From Paraburkholderia phenazinium (lineage in GTDB: Bacteria > Pseudomonadota > Gammaproteobacteria > Burkholderiales > Burkholderiaceae), in contig NZ_FSRU01000002.1 in assembly GCF_900142845.1 (NCBI RefSeq), positions 1,426,001-1,490,000 on the forward strand: DNA of 64,000 nucleotides, written 5' to 3'. This document shows, piece by piece, positions 1 to 9,612 of this stretch. The position numbers and the translations under genes are program-made. The notes under the pieces were generated by a model. The model was not told the origin of the DNA. It did no database searches and was given only the letters and a program-made list of their open reading frames with translations. Position 1 is the first letter of the stretch. The number at the start of each line of letters is the position of its first letter.

Positions 1-437
1 AGACGCATCAACCGTTCGGCCTTGCGATAGCCTTCCGGACGCGGCATGCCGAAGTTGCGCAGCGAGCGCTCCTTGGTGTCGCGCCCCTTCTGGTGGCCGA
101 TCACCATGCATGCCTGACCGTTGAAACGCGCAAAGCCGCCGACAATCGCCAGATCGTCCGCGAACGCACGGTCGCCGTGCAGTTCGTGGAAATCGGTGAA
201 CAGTTCGGCCACGTAATCGAACGTGTATGGGCGCTGCGGATGACGGGCAATTTGCGAAACCTGCCACGGGGACAGGTTGGCGTAGAGATCCTTGGTGAGC
301 TGCTGACTCTTCTTGGACAGCCGCTCGATTTCTTCCGAAATATCGACGGCCGAATCGTCCTGCACGAAGCGCAATTCTTCGATCTTCGCTTCGAGTTCCG
401 CGATCGGCTGCTCGAAATCCAGAAAAGTGGTCTTCAT
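1..437 (-). CDS. accA: Acetyl-CoA carboxylase carboxyltransferase subunit alpha (N-terminal part)
   Basis: This is the amino-terminal ~145 residues of AccA; the rest lies beyond the left edge of the window. With AccD it forms the carboxyltransferase that moves carboxyl from biotin to acetyl-CoA, giving malonyl-CoA for fatty-acid synthesis in the cytoplasm. The protein starts [19 protein letters not shown], the family's helical N-terminus, and reaches the HPQRPYTLDYV and [13 protein letters not shown] stretches typical of AccA before [19 protein letters not shown]. The start is the ATG whose complement is at 435-437. It is the last gene of a same-strand series cysS, alkA-like, accA, separated from the glycosylase by about 200 bases. 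Confidence 0.96.
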   Translation of the reverse strand, partial: MKTTFLDFEQPIAELEAKIEELRFVQDDSAVDISEEIERLSKKSQQLTKDLYANLSPWQVSQIARHPQRPYTFDYVAELFTDFHELHGDRAFADDLAIVGGFARFNGQACMVIGHQKGRDTKERSLRNFGMPRPEGYRKAERLMR

Positions 438-644
438 TGGTTTTAATCCTTGGACTTACCAGGCAGCGCGTATTCTAACCGCGACCGCCGCTGTCAAAAC
501 TACCTCGAAACTATCGACTCATAAAAATCGATAGCATAGAGGCAGCATCACATCAAACTAGATTCCGCAAGAAAACGCCGGGCCGCCCCAAGTTCGCTTA
601 CCGCCCCCTTGTGGGGCCTGGCGCGAAGCGTCAGGCTTGGGCGC

Positions 645-1679
645 TCAATAATCCACCGGCAACGGATCCAGACTACGCCACATATACCAGGTTGCGACCG
701 TACGCCACGGTTCCCAGTTCGCGGCCACCTCGCGCGCTTCGCTGCGCGTCACCGGTTCGCCGCTGAAATAGTTGAGGCTGATTGCGCGGATCAGGCCGAG
801 GTCGTCGAGCGGCAGAACGTCCGGGCGCGACAGATTGAAGATCAGAAACATCTCCGCGGTCCAGCGGCCGATGCCGCGGATCTGCGTGAGCTCGGCGATC
901 ACCGCCTCGTCTTCCATCGAGGTCCACTTGCCCACGTGCAACGCACCGGAAACGAAGTGCTCGGCCAGATCGAGAATGTATTCCGCCTTGCGCTTCGACA
1001 GGCCGCATGCCATCAGCTTGTCCTGGCCGAGCTTGATGAACTGCTGCGGCACGAGCTTCGGACAGGCGCTTTCGACACGCTGCCACGCAGCCTGCGCCGA
1101 GGCCACCGAGATTTGCTGTCCCACGACGGAACGCGCGAGCGTGACGAACGGATCGCCGCGGCTCAGCAGATGCACCGGACCGAATTTCGGAATCAGTTTC
1201 TTGAGGATGCGGTCGCGCTTGACGAGATCGGCGCAGGCCTTGTCCCAGTACGCAGGGCGCGTGACTTCCGGCGTCAGGCCGCCCACCTGCACCGCCACGG
1301 CGACATCCGCATCGTCGAGGACACGCGTCTTGCGGACAACTTCGCCCTCATGCAGATCATCGCGCGCGAGTTCCTGCGCGTCGTCGACGCGTTCGGCCGG
1401 CACGGCGCCGTTACCGCCATGATGTTTCGCACGCGACACGCGCGGCGCTTTCGCCCCCTTGGCGAGCTTCGGCGCATGCGCAGACGCACCGTTGAGCGCG
1501 CGCTTCACGGCGGTCTTTTTTGCGGTACTGCCTGTCTTGCCGGCGACCTTAGCCAATGCCGGCGATGCCGACGCTGCTTTCGCCGCGCTGCCGCTGCGCG
1601 TGCGCGTCGATTTCACTGCGGCTGCCGCGCCTGTTTGAGACGCAGCCCGTTTAGCCAGCGTCTTCGTGGCCGTTGCCAT
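645..1679 (-). CDS. DNA-3-methyladenine glycosylase II family (AlkA-like HhH-GPD)
   Basis: A 344-residue protein of the HhH-GPD superfamily, which excises alkylated purines in base-excision repair. The catalytic part is the C-terminal ~200 residues: the helix-hairpin-helix is RGIGRWTAEMFLIF (residues ~268-281), followed by LPLDDLGL (~290-297) carrying the expected catalytic aspartate. SVVGQQISVASA is the usual helical motif ahead of it. Residues 1-~130 are an unusual Lys/Ala-rich, low-complexity extension that resembles a histone-H1-like or AlgP-like tail and is absent from Escherichia coli AlkA. It starts with ATG at 1677-1679, 47 bases after the cysS stop on the same strand. The enzyme family is secure; the exact lesion range is not shown by sequence. 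Confidence 0.9.
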   Translation of the reverse strand: MATATKTLAKRAASQTGAAAAVKSTRTRSGSAAKAASASPALAKVAGKTGSTAKKTAVKRALNGASAHAPKLAKGAKAPRVSRAKHHGGNGAVPAERVDDAQELARDDLHEGEVVRKTRVLDDADVAVAVQVGGLTPEVTRPAYWDKACADLVKRDRILKKLIPKFGPVHLLSRGDPFVTLARSVVGQQISVASAQAAWQRVESACPKLVPQQFIKLGQDKLMACGLSKRKAEYILDLAEHFVSGALHVGKWTSMEDEAVIAELTQIRGIGRWTAEMFLIFNLSRPDVLPLDDLGLIRAISLNYFSGEPVTRSEAREVAANWEPWRTVATWYMWRSLDPLPVDY

Positions 1680-1726
1680 CCTGCCTCCTGCCTGGCGAGT
1701 CGATCAAAGGGAAGTACGAGGTGCGC

Positions 1727-3124
1727 TCACACGCGCCGCCACTCGGTCAACCCGCCGGGTTTGTCTTCAAGTGCAACGCCGGCTTCGAGCAATTCGGCCC
1801 GAATCCGGTCTGCTGCCGCATAGTCCTTCGCCTGCTTGGCGGCCACGCGCGCGGCGATCTTTGCTTCGATCGCGGCGGCGCCGAGCGCGCCTTCACTCGC
1901 GCTGCCCGCAGCCTGCTGCAGGAACGCACGCGGCTCACGGCCGAGCAGTCCGACGATGCGCGCAAGCGCACGCAGTTGTCGGGCCAGCGCGGCATCGCGC
2001 GTGCGATTGACCTCACTTGCCAACTCGAACAGCACCGACACTGCCACCGGCGTGTTGAAGTCGTCGTTCATCGCCGCGCGAAAACGCTGCGCGTGCGCTT
2101 CGTTCCAGTCGAGTTCGGCCTCGTCCGGCGTCACATCCTTCAACGACGTGTACAGGCGCGTGAGAGCGTTGCGCGCGTCGTCGATATGCGTGTCGCTATA
2201 GTTCAGCGGCGAACGGTAGTGCGCTCGCGCAATGAAAAAGCGCACGACTTCGGCATCGTACTGCGCCAGCACTTCGCGGATCGTAAAGAAGTTGCCGAGC
2301 GACTTCGACATCTTCTCATTGTCGATCTGAACGTAGCCGTTGTGCATCCAGTAATTGACAAACGTTTGACCTGTCGCGCCTTCGCTTTGCGCGATTTCGT
2401 TTTCGTGGTGCGGAAACTGCAGGTCCTGCCCGCCGCCATGAATGTCGAAATGGTCGCCGAGCAACGTGCAGCCCATCGCCGAGCATTCAATGTGCCAACC
2501 TGGACGGCCGCGCCCGTATTTCGAATCCCAACCCGTGTCCGCCGGCTCCTCGGGCTTGGCCTGTTTCCACAGGACAAAATCCAGCGGATCCAGCTTCGCG
2601 TCGTTAGCCGCGACACGCTCGCCGGCCCGCAGGTCTTCGAGCGATTTGCCCGATAGCTTGCCGTAACCAGAAAATTTGCGCACGGCGTAATTCACGTCGC
2701 CGTCACCGGCCTGATACGCGTAGCCGTTGGCCTCGAGCTTTTCAATCATGCCGAGCATCTGCGGAATATAGTCCGTGGCGCGCGGTTCGCGGTCGGGCCG
2801 CTCGATGCCGAGTGCGTCCGCATCTTCATGCAGCGCCGCGATGAAGCGATCGGTCAGCGACTTGATCGTCTCGCCGTTCTCGACCGCGCGGCGGATGATC
2901 TTGTCGTCGATATCGGTAATATTGCGCACGTAGGTCACGTTGTAGCCGAGCGTACGCAGCCAACGCTGCACGATGTCGAACACAACCATCACGCGTGCGT
3001 GACCGATATGACAGTAGTCATACACCGTCATCCCGCAGACGTACATCCGTACGACGCCCTCTTGCAGCGGCACGAAAGTTTGCTTGTCACGCGCGAGCGT
3101 GTTGTAGATGCGCAGTGATTCCAT
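1727..3124 (-). CDS. cysS: Cysteinyl-tRNA synthetase
   Basis: A 465-residue class I aminoacyl-tRNA synthetase that charges tRNA-Cys. The zinc and catalytic signatures are visible: [17 protein letters not shown] (C30 and the HIGH motif at 39-42), ECSAMGC, then [15 protein letters not shown], and the KMSKSLGNF loop near residue 270. The open frame extends 35 codons upstream, but the start at [10 protein letters not shown] (complement of ATG at 3122-3124) matches the family and the usual length. It appears to head the cysS-glycosylase-accA minus-strand group and is divergent from the TPR gene starting at 3369. Confidence 0.97.
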   Translation of the reverse strand: MESLRIYNTLARDKQTFVPLQEGVVRMYVCGMTVYDYCHIGHARVMVVFDIVQRWLRTLGYNVTYVRNITDIDDKIIRRAVENGETIKSLTDRFIAALHEDADALGIERPDREPRATDYIPQMLGMIEKLEANGYAYQAGDGDVNYAVRKFSGYGKLSGKSLEDLRAGERVAANDAKLDPLDFVLWKQAKPEEPADTGWDSKYGRGRPGWHIECSAMGCTLLGDHFDIHGGGQDLQFPHHENEIAQSEGATGQTFVNYWMHNGYVQIDNEKMSKSLGNFFTIREVLAQYDAEVVRFFIARAHYRSPLNYSDTHIDDARNALTRLYTSLKDVTPDEAELDWNEAHAQRFRAAMNDDFNTPVAVSVLFELASEVNRTRDAALARQLRALARIVGLLGREPRAFLQQAAGSASEGALGAAAIEAKIAARVAAKQAKDYAAADRIRAELLEAGVALEDKPGGLTEWRRV

Positions 3125-3368
3125 AGAGACGATGCGTGGGCCGAAAGAAATCCGCAATGTGTTTCGTGCGCGCCGTGCCCGCTCCAGACAAAACAGGCAT
3201 GGCGGGTATGGCACATACAACAGCAGCAAACCGGTGCACCTAATGCGGCGGTCAGGCTGCGATCAAGGCGGAGACGACCACGAGTGGCGAAAAGACAGTC
3301 TGTGGTTCGACGGAACGCGCAGACCTTTTGTTAGAATGGGTCGGAGTATAACATCCAGACCTGAGCCT

Positions 3369-4097
3369 ATGAAACCTTCCAGCGGCCGCGCGCGAAGCGC
3401 CGCGACCCTCGCCGCGACGGCCCTGTGCGGCCTCGCTGTCATGCTATTGCCGGGCGCCTCCGCGTATGCGCAGAAGACGCCCGTCACGGCGCAAGGCCCG
3501 GCCGTGCGCGACGGCACACCGGAAATCGACACCTCGATCGAGCAAAAAAACTGGAACGCCGCGCTCACGCAACTCGACGCACGCATTGCCTCGAATCCGC
3601 GCGACGCACAGGCGCAGTTCAAGCGCGCCACCATCCTGGCTCACCTGAACCGCGACGACGAAGCGATCAACGCTTTCATCGCGCTGACGCAGACTTACCC
3701 GGAATTGCCTGAGCCGTACAACAACCTGGCTGCGCTGTACGCGAAGCACGGCCGCTATACGGAAGCCCGCGAAGCACTCGAAACCGCGACCAAGGCAAAC
3801 CCCAACTACGGTCTCGCCTACGAAAATCTCGGCGACCTGTATCTGCGCCTCGCCGACTCGGCCTACCAGCGCGCGCACGACCTCGGCCAGGCCACCGGTC
3901 CGACGCAGCAGCGCCTCGCGGATATCCAGAAGATCATCTCGCCGCCGAAGAGCAGCGAGAAGCCGGTCAAGAAGGTTGCCGCGCCGGACGACTACACGAA
4001 CCGCGCCACCTCGAACATTACGGAATCGCCGAGCTTCCAGTTCGGCGGCCCGAACGGTTCGCTCGCCCAGCCGCCGTATATGGCGCCGTCGCAATAA
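3369..4097 (+). CDS. Tetratricopeptide-repeat protein with signal peptide
   Basis: A 242-residue exported protein. Residues 1-~37 form a Sec signal (basic start, hydrophobic core, SAYAQ cleavage site). Residues ~60-170 contain about three TPR helix pairs, for example DAQAQFKRATILAHLNRDDE, PEPYNNLAALYAKHGRYTEA and NYGLAYENLGDLYLRLADSA. The C-terminus is Pro/Ser-rich and disordered. TPR domains are protein-protein scaffolds, so no enzymatic role can be read. The start was chosen at the ATG that opens the signal peptide, although the frame is open to 3108. It directly precedes two cyclophilins (42-base gap to the first), suggesting a periplasmic folding or assembly context. The exact function is unknown. 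Confidence 0.85.
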   Translation: MKPSSGRARSAATLAATALCGLAVMLLPGASAYAQKTPVTAQGPAVRDGTPEIDTSIEQKNWNAALTQLDARIASNPRDAQAQFKRATILAHLNRDDEAINAFIALTQTYPELPEPYNNLAALYAKHGRYTEAREALETATKANPNYGLAYENLGDLYLRLADSAYQRAHDLGQATGPTQQRLADIQKIISPPKSSEKPVKKVAAPDDYTNRATSNITESPSFQFGGPNGSLAQPPYMAPSQ

Positions 4098-4139
4098 GCC
4101 CACTGATCGCCAACGTTTTTTTCCACCCTGAGGATCTTC

Positions 4140-4721
4140 ATGAAATGGTTGATGCTGGCGCTCGGTAGCGCCGCCCTGATCGCGAACGCACCCGCTTTTG
4201 CCCAGTCCGCTACGCCGGCTGCGCATCCGTCCGTCCTCTTCAAGACCACGGACGGCGACATCCGCGTCGAGCTGTACCCCGAGAAGGCGCCGAAGACGGT
4301 CGCGAACTTCCTCGACTACGTGAAGGCCGGCCAGTACAGCGGCACGATTTTCCACCGCGTGATTCCCGGCTTCATGATCCAGGGCGGTGGCTTCACGCAG
4401 AGCTACGCGGAAAAGCCGACGCGCGCGCCGATCCCGCTTGAGAGCCGCAACGGCCTGAAGAACGCAGTCGGCACGATCGCGATGGCGCGCACCAGCGACC
4501 CGGATTCGGCCACGGCGCAATTCTTCATCAACACCGCGGATAACGCCGGCCTCGACTATCCGGGCCAGGACGGCAATGGTTACGCCGTGTTCGGCAAGGT
4601 GACCGCCGGCATGGATGTCGTGAAGAAGATCGAAGGCACGCCCACCACCACGCGCGGCCCGATGGCCGACGTGCCGCAAACGCCGATCGTGATCGAATCG
4701 GCGACCGTCGTCAGCAAGTAA
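4140..4721 (+). CDS. ppiA: Periplasmic peptidyl-prolyl cis-trans isomerase (cyclophilin A type)
   Basis: A 193-residue cyclophilin with an N-terminal Sec signal (residues 1-~22, ending APAFAQ), so it is predicted to act on proline bonds of proteins in the periplasm. Catalytic-core motifs are present: [15 protein letters not shown], with the catalytic Arg, and [11 protein letters not shown] near residue 120. A GAGGA-like Shine-Dalgarno lies just ahead of ATG 4140. It follows the TPR gene and is followed after 130 bases by a paralogue without a signal peptide, giving a tandem exported/cytosolic cyclophilin pair. Confidence 0.94.
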   Translation: MKWLMLALGSAALIANAPAFAQSATPAAHPSVLFKTTDGDIRVELYPEKAPKTVANFLDYVKAGQYSGTIFHRVIPGFMIQGGGFTQSYAEKPTRAPIPLESRNGLKNAVGTIAMARTSDPDSATAQFFINTADNAGLDYPGQDGNGYAVFGKVTAGMDVVKKIEGTPTTTRGPMADVPQTPIVIESATVVSK

Positions 4722-4851
4722 ACTAGCAGGTGCACGCCCCGGCGATCCTGGCGATCGCCGCCCCCTGCGCCATGCATGCCCCGGCGCGGCCCCATCCACT
4801 CCATGCGATGCGCCGCGCCTTCCACCCACCTGTTCATCAAAGGATTCCATC

Positions 4852-5346
4852 ATGGTCGAACTGCACACGAATCACGGCGTCATCAAACTCGAACTGGACG
4901 CCGAGAAAGCACCGAAGTCGGTTGAGAACTTCCTCAACTACGTGAAGGCCGGTCACTACGACAACACGGTGTTCCACCGCGTGATCGACGGCTTCATGAT
5001 CCAGGGCGGCGGTTTCGAACCCGGCATGAAGCAAAAGCCGACCGAAGCGCCGATCACCAACGAAGCGAACAACGGCCTGAAGAACGTCAACGGCTCGATC
5101 GCGATGGCACGCACCAACGACCCGCATTCGGCGACGGCGCAATTCTTCATCAACGTCAACGACAACGACTTCCTGAACCACTCGTCGCCGACGCCGCAAG
5201 GCTGGGGTTACGCGGTGTTCGGCAAGGTGGTGGACGGTCTCGACATCGTCGAAAAGATCAAGAAGGTGAAGACCGGTTCGAAGGGCTTCCATCAGGACGT
5301 GCCGGCCGACGACGTGATCATCGAGAAAGCGGTTATCGTCGAGTAA
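4852..5346 (+). CDS. ppiB: Cytoplasmic peptidyl-prolyl cis-trans isomerase (cyclophilin B type)
   Basis: A 164-residue single-domain cyclophilin, the length of E. coli PpiB, with no signal peptide. Motifs are [35 protein letters not shown] and [13 protein letters not shown]. It catalyses proline isomerisation in cytosolic proteins. An AAAGGA ribosome site sits a few bases before ATG 4852. It is clearly paralogous to the upstream exported cyclophilin, and the two probably arose by tandem duplication followed by gain or loss of the signal sequence. Two strong hairpins separate it from lpxH. Confidence 0.95.
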   Translation: MVELHTNHGVIKLELDAEKAPKSVENFLNYVKAGHYDNTVFHRVIDGFMIQGGGFEPGMKQKPTEAPITNEANNGLKNVNGSIAMARTNDPHSATAQFFINVNDNDFLNHSSPTPQGWGYAVFGKVVDGLDIVEKIKKVKTGSKGFHQDVPADDVIIEKAVIVE

Positions 5347-5411
5347 GTCGCGTAGGCATTGGGCTGTGCGCCGGCCGTGCTGTCGGCGCTAAGGCACAGC
5401 ATGACTCGCTG

Positions 5412-5440
5412 GGTTGGGTCCGGCGCGAGCCGGGCCAACC
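5412..5440. repeat. Imperfect inverted repeat between ppiB and lpxH
   Basis: Left arm 5412-5424 and right arm 5429-5440 pair around a GCGA loop, with one G-T pair and one bulge. It has no T-tract, so it is not a classical terminator. It sits immediately before a second, perfect hairpin. Confidence 0.6.
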
Positions 5441-5451
5441 TGCGCGTGGTA

Positions 5452-5498
5452 CGGTCTTTTGATCCGGCCGGCGCTTGCCTCGCCGGATCAAAAGACCG
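5452..5498. repeat. Perfect 17-bp inverted repeat between ppiB and lpxH
   Basis: The arm CGGTCTTTTGATCCGGC at 5452-5468 is the exact reverse complement of 5482-5498, with a 13-base loop. The T-run lies in the left arm and the A-run in the right arm, the opposite of a normal intrinsic terminator on the plus strand. It may be an mRNA-stabilising or processing hairpin between ppiB and lpxH. Its function is not established. Confidence 0.75.
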
Positions 5499-5532
5499 CG
5501 CACTCACAGCAATTCAAATCAGGCACCCTTCA

Positions 5533-6330
5533 ATGCTGCAAGAAACGCCGCTGCGAAGCGTCGCCGCGGGCGTGCCTGGCGAGGGCAAACGCCCGCATGG
5601 CGCACGCCCGCTGTTCTTCATTTCGGATCTGCATCTGAGCGAGACGATCCCGCACACGGTCGCCGCGTTCGAACACTTCGTGCGCGTCACCGCGGAAGAA
5701 GCCGATTCCGTTTTCATTCTCGGCGACCTGTTCGAGTACTGGATCGGCGACGACATGCTGAGCGAGCCGTTCGTCGCGCGCATGGCGGCATTGATGCACA
5801 CGCTGTCCGAGCGCGGCATCGCGCTCTACATCATGCACGGCAATCGCGATTTCCTGCTCGGCAAGCGCTTCATGAAAGCGGCCGGTGCAATCTGGTTGCC
5901 CGATCCGTTCGTGATCACCGCGTTCGGCACGCGCATCACGCTCGCGCACGGCGACGCACTCTGCACGGCGGATCGCGCCTATCTGCGGTTTCGCCGTTTC
6001 GCGCGCTGCCGTTTCGCCCAGATGCTGTTTCTCGCCTCGCCGTTCAGATGGCGCCGGGCGCTCGCGGAACGGATGCGTTCGGCGAGCCAGGAAGGCCGCT
6101 CGCGGCCGGTGTCGCCCAAGTATGACGTGACGCCCGAAGGCGTGGCCGCGCTGTTCAAGGAGAGCGGGACAACAACCCTCGTGCATGGCCACACGCACCG
6201 GCCGGCTCGCCATCGCGAGCCCGGCGGCACGCGCTGGGTGCTGCCCGACTGGGATTTCGACCACGGCGAGCACCGTGGCGGCTATCTGCGCATCGACGCC
6301 GACGGACTCCGGGCATTGCCGCTCGATTGA
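5533..6330 (+). CDS. lpxH: UDP-2,3-diacylglucosamine diphosphatase
   Basis: A 265-residue calcineurin-like metallophosphoesterase that hydrolyses UDP-2,3-diacylglucosamine to lipid X in lipid A synthesis, at the inner face of the cytoplasmic membrane. The metal-binding set is complete: ISDLHLSE (residues ~30-37), GDLFEYWIGDD, MHGNRDFLLG, LAHGDALCT and VHGHTHRP. The frame is open from 5359, but the N-terminal part before the ATG at 5533 looks like intergenic hairpin sequence, so 5533 is preferred. It is convergent with cysE. Confidence 0.95.
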   Translation: MLQETPLRSVAAGVPGEGKRPHGARPLFFISDLHLSETIPHTVAAFEHFVRVTAEEADSVFILGDLFEYWIGDDMLSEPFVARMAALMHTLSERGIALYIMHGNRDFLLGKRFMKAAGAIWLPDPFVITAFGTRITLAHGDALCTADRAYLRFRRFARCRFAQMLFLASPFRWRRALAERMRSASQEGRSRPVSPKYDVTPEGVAALFKESGTTTLVHGHTHRPARHREPGGTRWVLPDWDFDHGEHRGGYLRIDADGLRALPLD

Positions 6331-6388
6331 CGGCGGCGGCGCGCGTTGACCTGTTCATTGCGCTAACGGACGGGTACCGCCCACGCCC

Positions 6389-7198
6389 TCAGCGTTCGAG
6401 CGCCACACCCTCTGCTTTCCCTGCAATCGCCGCGGACAAACGCCGCAAATCGAGCAGCGCCGCGTCCGCGCCTTGCAGCGCCTCGAGGCGGGTGCCGAGC
6501 CGCTCCAGCGCGGCGACGATCTCGTCGATGCGTTGCGACTGGTTCGCTGCCTGATCGATCAGGCCGTGGATGGCGAGCGACACCGGATCGTCCGCGTTCG
6601 GCGTGATGCCATACGCGCAGAATGCGGCACGCTCCGGCGCGGGCTTTGCATCACAGCCGGCCGTGGCCGTCACCGGCACCGCCGCCGGCACGATCACGCG
6701 CGCCGGATTGCCCACCGCCGTGCCGCCTGCCGGCACCGGCTTGACGACCACCGCGTTCGAACCGATTTTTGCCTCCGCGCCGATCGTAAAGCCGCCGAGC
6801 ACCTTGGCGCCCGCACCGACAATCACGCCGCGCTCGAGCGTCGGATGCCGCTTGGCCCCGCGCGTCAGCGAAGTGCCGCCGAGCGTCACACCCTGATAGA
6901 TCGTGCAGTCGTCGCCGATTTCCGCCGTCTCGCCGACCACCACGCCCATACCGTGATCGATAAACACGCGGCGGCCGACTGTCGCGCCCGGGTGGATCTC
7001 GATGCCCGTCAGAAAACGCGCCGTCTGCGACACGCAGCGCGCCAGCCAGCGGCGTTTGCCCCGCCACAAGGCGTGCGCCAGCCGGTGCAGCACGAGCGCA
7101 TGCAGGCCCGGATAACACGTGAGCACTTCCCAGGCGCTGCGGGCGGCGGGATCGCGCTCGCGGATCGTGGCAATGTCTTCGCGAAGTCTCGTGAACAT
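6389..7198 (-). CDS. cysE: Serine O-acetyltransferase
   Basis: A 269-residue enzyme that acetylates L-serine with acetyl-CoA, the committed step of cysteine synthesis. It has the N-terminal helical domain ([20 protein letters not shown]) followed by the left-handed beta-helix hexapeptide repeats. Signature segments include [19 protein letters not shown] and YQGVTLGG. The C-terminal ~60 residues form an additional predicted helical tail ([20 protein letters not shown]) beyond the acyltransferase fold. The frame is open far upstream, but the start at MFTRLRED (complement at 7196-7198) matches the family. A hairpin and weak promoter-like sequences lie between it and trmJ. Confidence 0.94.
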   Translation of the reverse strand: MFTRLREDIATIRERDPAARSAWEVLTCYPGLHALVLHRLAHALWRGKRRWLARCVSQTARFLTGIEIHPGATVGRRVFIDHGMGVVVGETAEIGDDCTIYQGVTLGGTSLTRGAKRHPTLERGVIVGAGAKVLGGFTIGAEAKIGSNAVVVKPVPAGGTAVGNPARVIVPAAVPVTATAGCDAKPAPERAAFCAYGITPNADDPVSLAIHGLIDQAANQSQRIDEIVAALERLGTRLEALQGADAALLDLRRLSAAIAGKAEGVALER

Positions 7199-7330
7199 GG
7201 CAGTGACGCTTTCGTAGGGACGGGAAACCGTCGCCGCCTGACGGCGCACGACGGAACACTGCCGGTTAGCAGACCGGCAGCTTTGCTTATAGGATTTCGA
7301 GGATTGTAGGGCGATTGTGCGAAAGCTGCC

Positions 7331-7370
7331 GGATGCCCCCGTTGCCGGCAAGGTCGGCAACGGGGCATCC
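7331..7370 (-). terminator. Hairpin downstream of trmJ
   Basis: Arms 7331-7346 and 7356-7370 pair almost perfectly (one extra G), with a 9-base loop. It lies just beyond the trmJ stop codon and ahead of cysE on the minus strand. Only a short run of T follows a few bases later, so it is a likely 3' end or processing hairpin rather than a textbook terminator. Confidence 0.45.
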
Positions 7371-7389
7371 GCACGAACCCAAGCCGGCT

Positions 7390-8253
7390 TCAGGGCGTGC
7401 CGTCGTCCGGCTGCTTCACCTTCAGCAGGATGTGCTTGGCGATCCCGCGCACGATGTTGACCTCTTCGCGTTCGAGCCCGGAGCGGGCGAACAGGCGCCG
7501 CAGACGCGACATCAGCTTCTTCGGATTGGCCGGATCGAGAAACTCGAGCGCGACGAGTGCGTCTTCCAGGTGCGCGTACATGCCTTCGATGTCGTCGCTC
7601 TGCGCGAGCGAAGCGGCCGCCGCGCCCTGCCCTTCGACGCCGCGGCCGTTGCCTGCAGGCGCGCCAGTACCACCGCCCAGACCGAGATACGCGAGGCGCA
7701 ACTCGTACGCCAGCACCTGCACGGCCTGCGCCAGATTGAGCGAGCTGTAGGCCGGATTGGCCGGAATATGCGCGAGCGCGCTGCACCGCTCGACGTCCTC
7801 GTTCGACAAACCGGTCCGCTCATTGCCGAACACCAGCGCAATCTCGCCATGCACCGCGTGCTCGCGCGCGTGCGCGGCGGCCGCGCGCGGCACAAGCTGG
7901 GGCGGCCCGTATTCGCGCGAGCGCGCCGTCAGCGCCACCGACCAGGAGACGCCATTGAGCGCATCCGCCAGCGTCGGCACGATGTGTGCGCCGGCCAGCA
8001 CGTCGTCCGCACCGCTGGCCATGGCGATCGCCTCGGGATCGGACTGCACATGCGGCACGCGCGGCGCGACCAGCACGAGGCGTGAAAAACCCATTGTTTT
8101 CAGCGCCCGCGCCGCCGCCCCTACGTTGCCGGGATGGCTGGGCTCGACGAGCACGAAGCGGGTCGAGGTAAAACCGCCGCGCACGGGCGCGGCGCTGTCC
8201 GGCGCGCAGAGTTCGGACGAAGGCGGAGTGTGGGGCGTGTGGGTGTTGGCCAC
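7390..8253 (-). CDS. trmJ: tRNA (cytidine/uridine-2'-O-)-methyltransferase TrmJ
   Basis: A 287-residue SPOUT-class methyltransferase, the family that 2'-O-methylates position 32 of several tRNAs. Conserved blocks are [20 protein letters not shown] (residues ~36-55), [15 protein letters not shown] (the SAM-binding knot) and [18 protein letters not shown]. The C-terminal ~90 residues are the alpha-helical extension typical of TrmJ. The start codon appears to be GTG (8251-8253), preceding MANTHTP. It is divergent from suhB, an arrangement also seen near suhB in gamma-proteobacteria. Confidence 0.93.
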   Translation of the reverse strand: MANTHTPHTPPSSELCAPDSAAPVRGGFTSTRFVLVEPSHPGNVGAAARALKTMGFSRLVLVAPRVPHVQSDPEAIAMASGADDVLAGAHIVPTLADALNGVSWSVALTARSREYGPPQLVPRAAAAHAREHAVHGEIALVFGNERTGLSNEDVERCSALAHIPANPAYSSLNLAQAVQVLAYELRLAYLGLGGGTGAPAGNGRGVEGQGAAAASLAQSDDIEGMYAHLEDALVALEFLDPANPKKLMSRLRRLFARSGLEREEVNIVRGIAKHILLKVKQPDDGTP

Positions 8254-8350
8254 GATGAAAATGGGGAGCTAAAGACCGTATGGTAGCGCCAACCGGCTCG
8301 CGAACCTACCGGCATCGCGCGGCGTGCTGCCGGAGAACCCCGGAGTCGGG

Positions 8351-8356
8351 TAAAAT
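8351..8356 (+). promoter_or_regulatory. Candidate -10 element for suhB
   Basis: TAAAAT at 8351-8356 lies about 185 bases upstream of the suhB start in the trmJ-suhB divergent gap. No good -35 hexamer is found at the correct spacing, so this is tentative. Confidence 0.25.
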
Positions 8357-8540
8357 CACGGCTATTCGCGCCAGTTTCGTACCAGCGCCTCGTTCTTATC
8401 CAATTCGTCTCCGTCGACGGAACGCCTGTCCAGCGGTCGTTCCGTGTTGTTTCAGCTGCGCTGTTTCAACTGATATCCAGTTCATTTTCAGCTCATTACC
8501 GGTAAGCAGCCGCGCTGCCCCGGCACAAGGATCCAGGCTC

Positions 8541-9344
8541 ATGCATCCCATGCTCAACATCGCCGTCAAGGCCGCCCGCCGCGCCGCGCAGATCATCAAC
8601 CGGGCCTCGCTCGATCTCGACCTGGTCCAGGTCAGCAAGAAACAACACAACGATTTCGTCACGGAGGTCGACAAGGCATCGGAAGCGGCAATCATCGACA
8701 CGCTGAAGACCGCCTACCCCGATCACGCCATCCTCGCCGAAGAATCCGGCAAGTCGGACAACGAGTCCGAGTACCAGTGGATCATCGACCCGCTCGACGG
8801 CACCACGAACTTCATCCACGGCTTCCAGTACTACTGCGTGTCGATCGCTCTGGCGCATAAGGGCATCGTGACGCAAGCCGTCGTCTACGATCCGAACCGC
8901 AACGACCTGTTCACCGCCTCGCGCGGCCGCGGCGCGTTCCTGAACGACCGCCGCATCCGTGTGGGCCGTCGCGACCGTCTGGCCGACGGCCTGATCGGCA
9001 CGGGCTTCCCGTTCCGCGAAACCGACGGCCTCGACGCCTACGGCCGCCTCTTCAAGGAAATGACCGAAGCCTGCGCCGGCCTGCGCCGCCCGGGCGCGGC
9101 TGCGCTGGATCTGGCGAACGTCGCCGCGGGCCGCCTGGACGGCTTCTTCGAACAGGGCCTGCACGCATGGGACATGGCTGCCGGCAGCCTGCTGATCACC
9201 GAAGCGGGCGGTCTGGTGGGTAACTACACGGGCGACTCGGACTTCCTGCACATCGGCGAAATCGTCGCGGGCAATCCGAAGCTGTACGCCCAGATGGTGC
9301 CGATCCTCTCGCGCTACAGCCGTACCAGGCAGCAAGCGGCGTAA
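8541..9344 (+). CDS. suhB: Inositol-1-monophosphatase
   Basis: A 267-residue Mg-dependent phosphatase of the inositol monophosphatase family; SuhB also acts as a transcription antitermination partner in enterobacteria. Metal-binding motifs are AEESG (residues ~67-71), [13 protein letters not shown] (~84-96) and [15 protein letters not shown] near the C-terminus. The start at [18 protein letters not shown] matches the family, and the upstream in-frame extension does not. A strong UUCG-loop terminator follows the stop codon. Confidence 0.96.
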   Translation: MHPMLNIAVKAARRAAQIINRASLDLDLVQVSKKQHNDFVTEVDKASEAAIIDTLKTAYPDHAILAEESGKSDNESEYQWIIDPLDGTTNFIHGFQYYCVSIALAHKGIVTQAVVYDPNRNDLFTASRGRGAFLNDRRIRVGRRDRLADGLIGTGFPFRETDGLDAYGRLFKEMTEACAGLRRPGAAALDLANVAAGRLDGFFEQGLHAWDMAAGSLLITEAGGLVGNYTGDSDFLHIGEIVAGNPKLYAQMVPILSRYSRTRQQAA

Positions 9345-9359
9345 GGCTGCAACGGGTGC

Positions 9360-9382
9360 AAAGCGGCTTCGGCCGCTTTTTT
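9360..9382 (+). terminator. Rho-independent terminator of suhB
   Basis: The stem AAAGCGGC / GCCGCTTT closes on a TTCG tetraloop and is followed by a continuous T run (to 9382), 15 bases after the suhB stop. The form is classical. Confidence 0.9.
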
Positions 9383-9612
9383 GTTGGCACCTGGCACCTG
9401 GCACCGGCGGCCGGTAGCCGATGGCCGATAGCGCTTGGCAACGGTACCGGCCCAAATGCTTGCATGCCGGAGTGCCTGCGCGGCGCCCCTGCATGCAACG
9501 CCGCTTCATGCTACAAAGCCACAGGCCGCGCCGGACTCGATTTTCGTCGCACCGTCGTACACGCTGTCATCCAATCCGGCGCGAGATCCCGCGCAGCATC
9601 CCGAACTGCTTA

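Noticed and set aside
5452..5498. Intrinsic terminator after ppiB
   Set aside because: The T-run is inside the left arm and no T-tract follows the stem.
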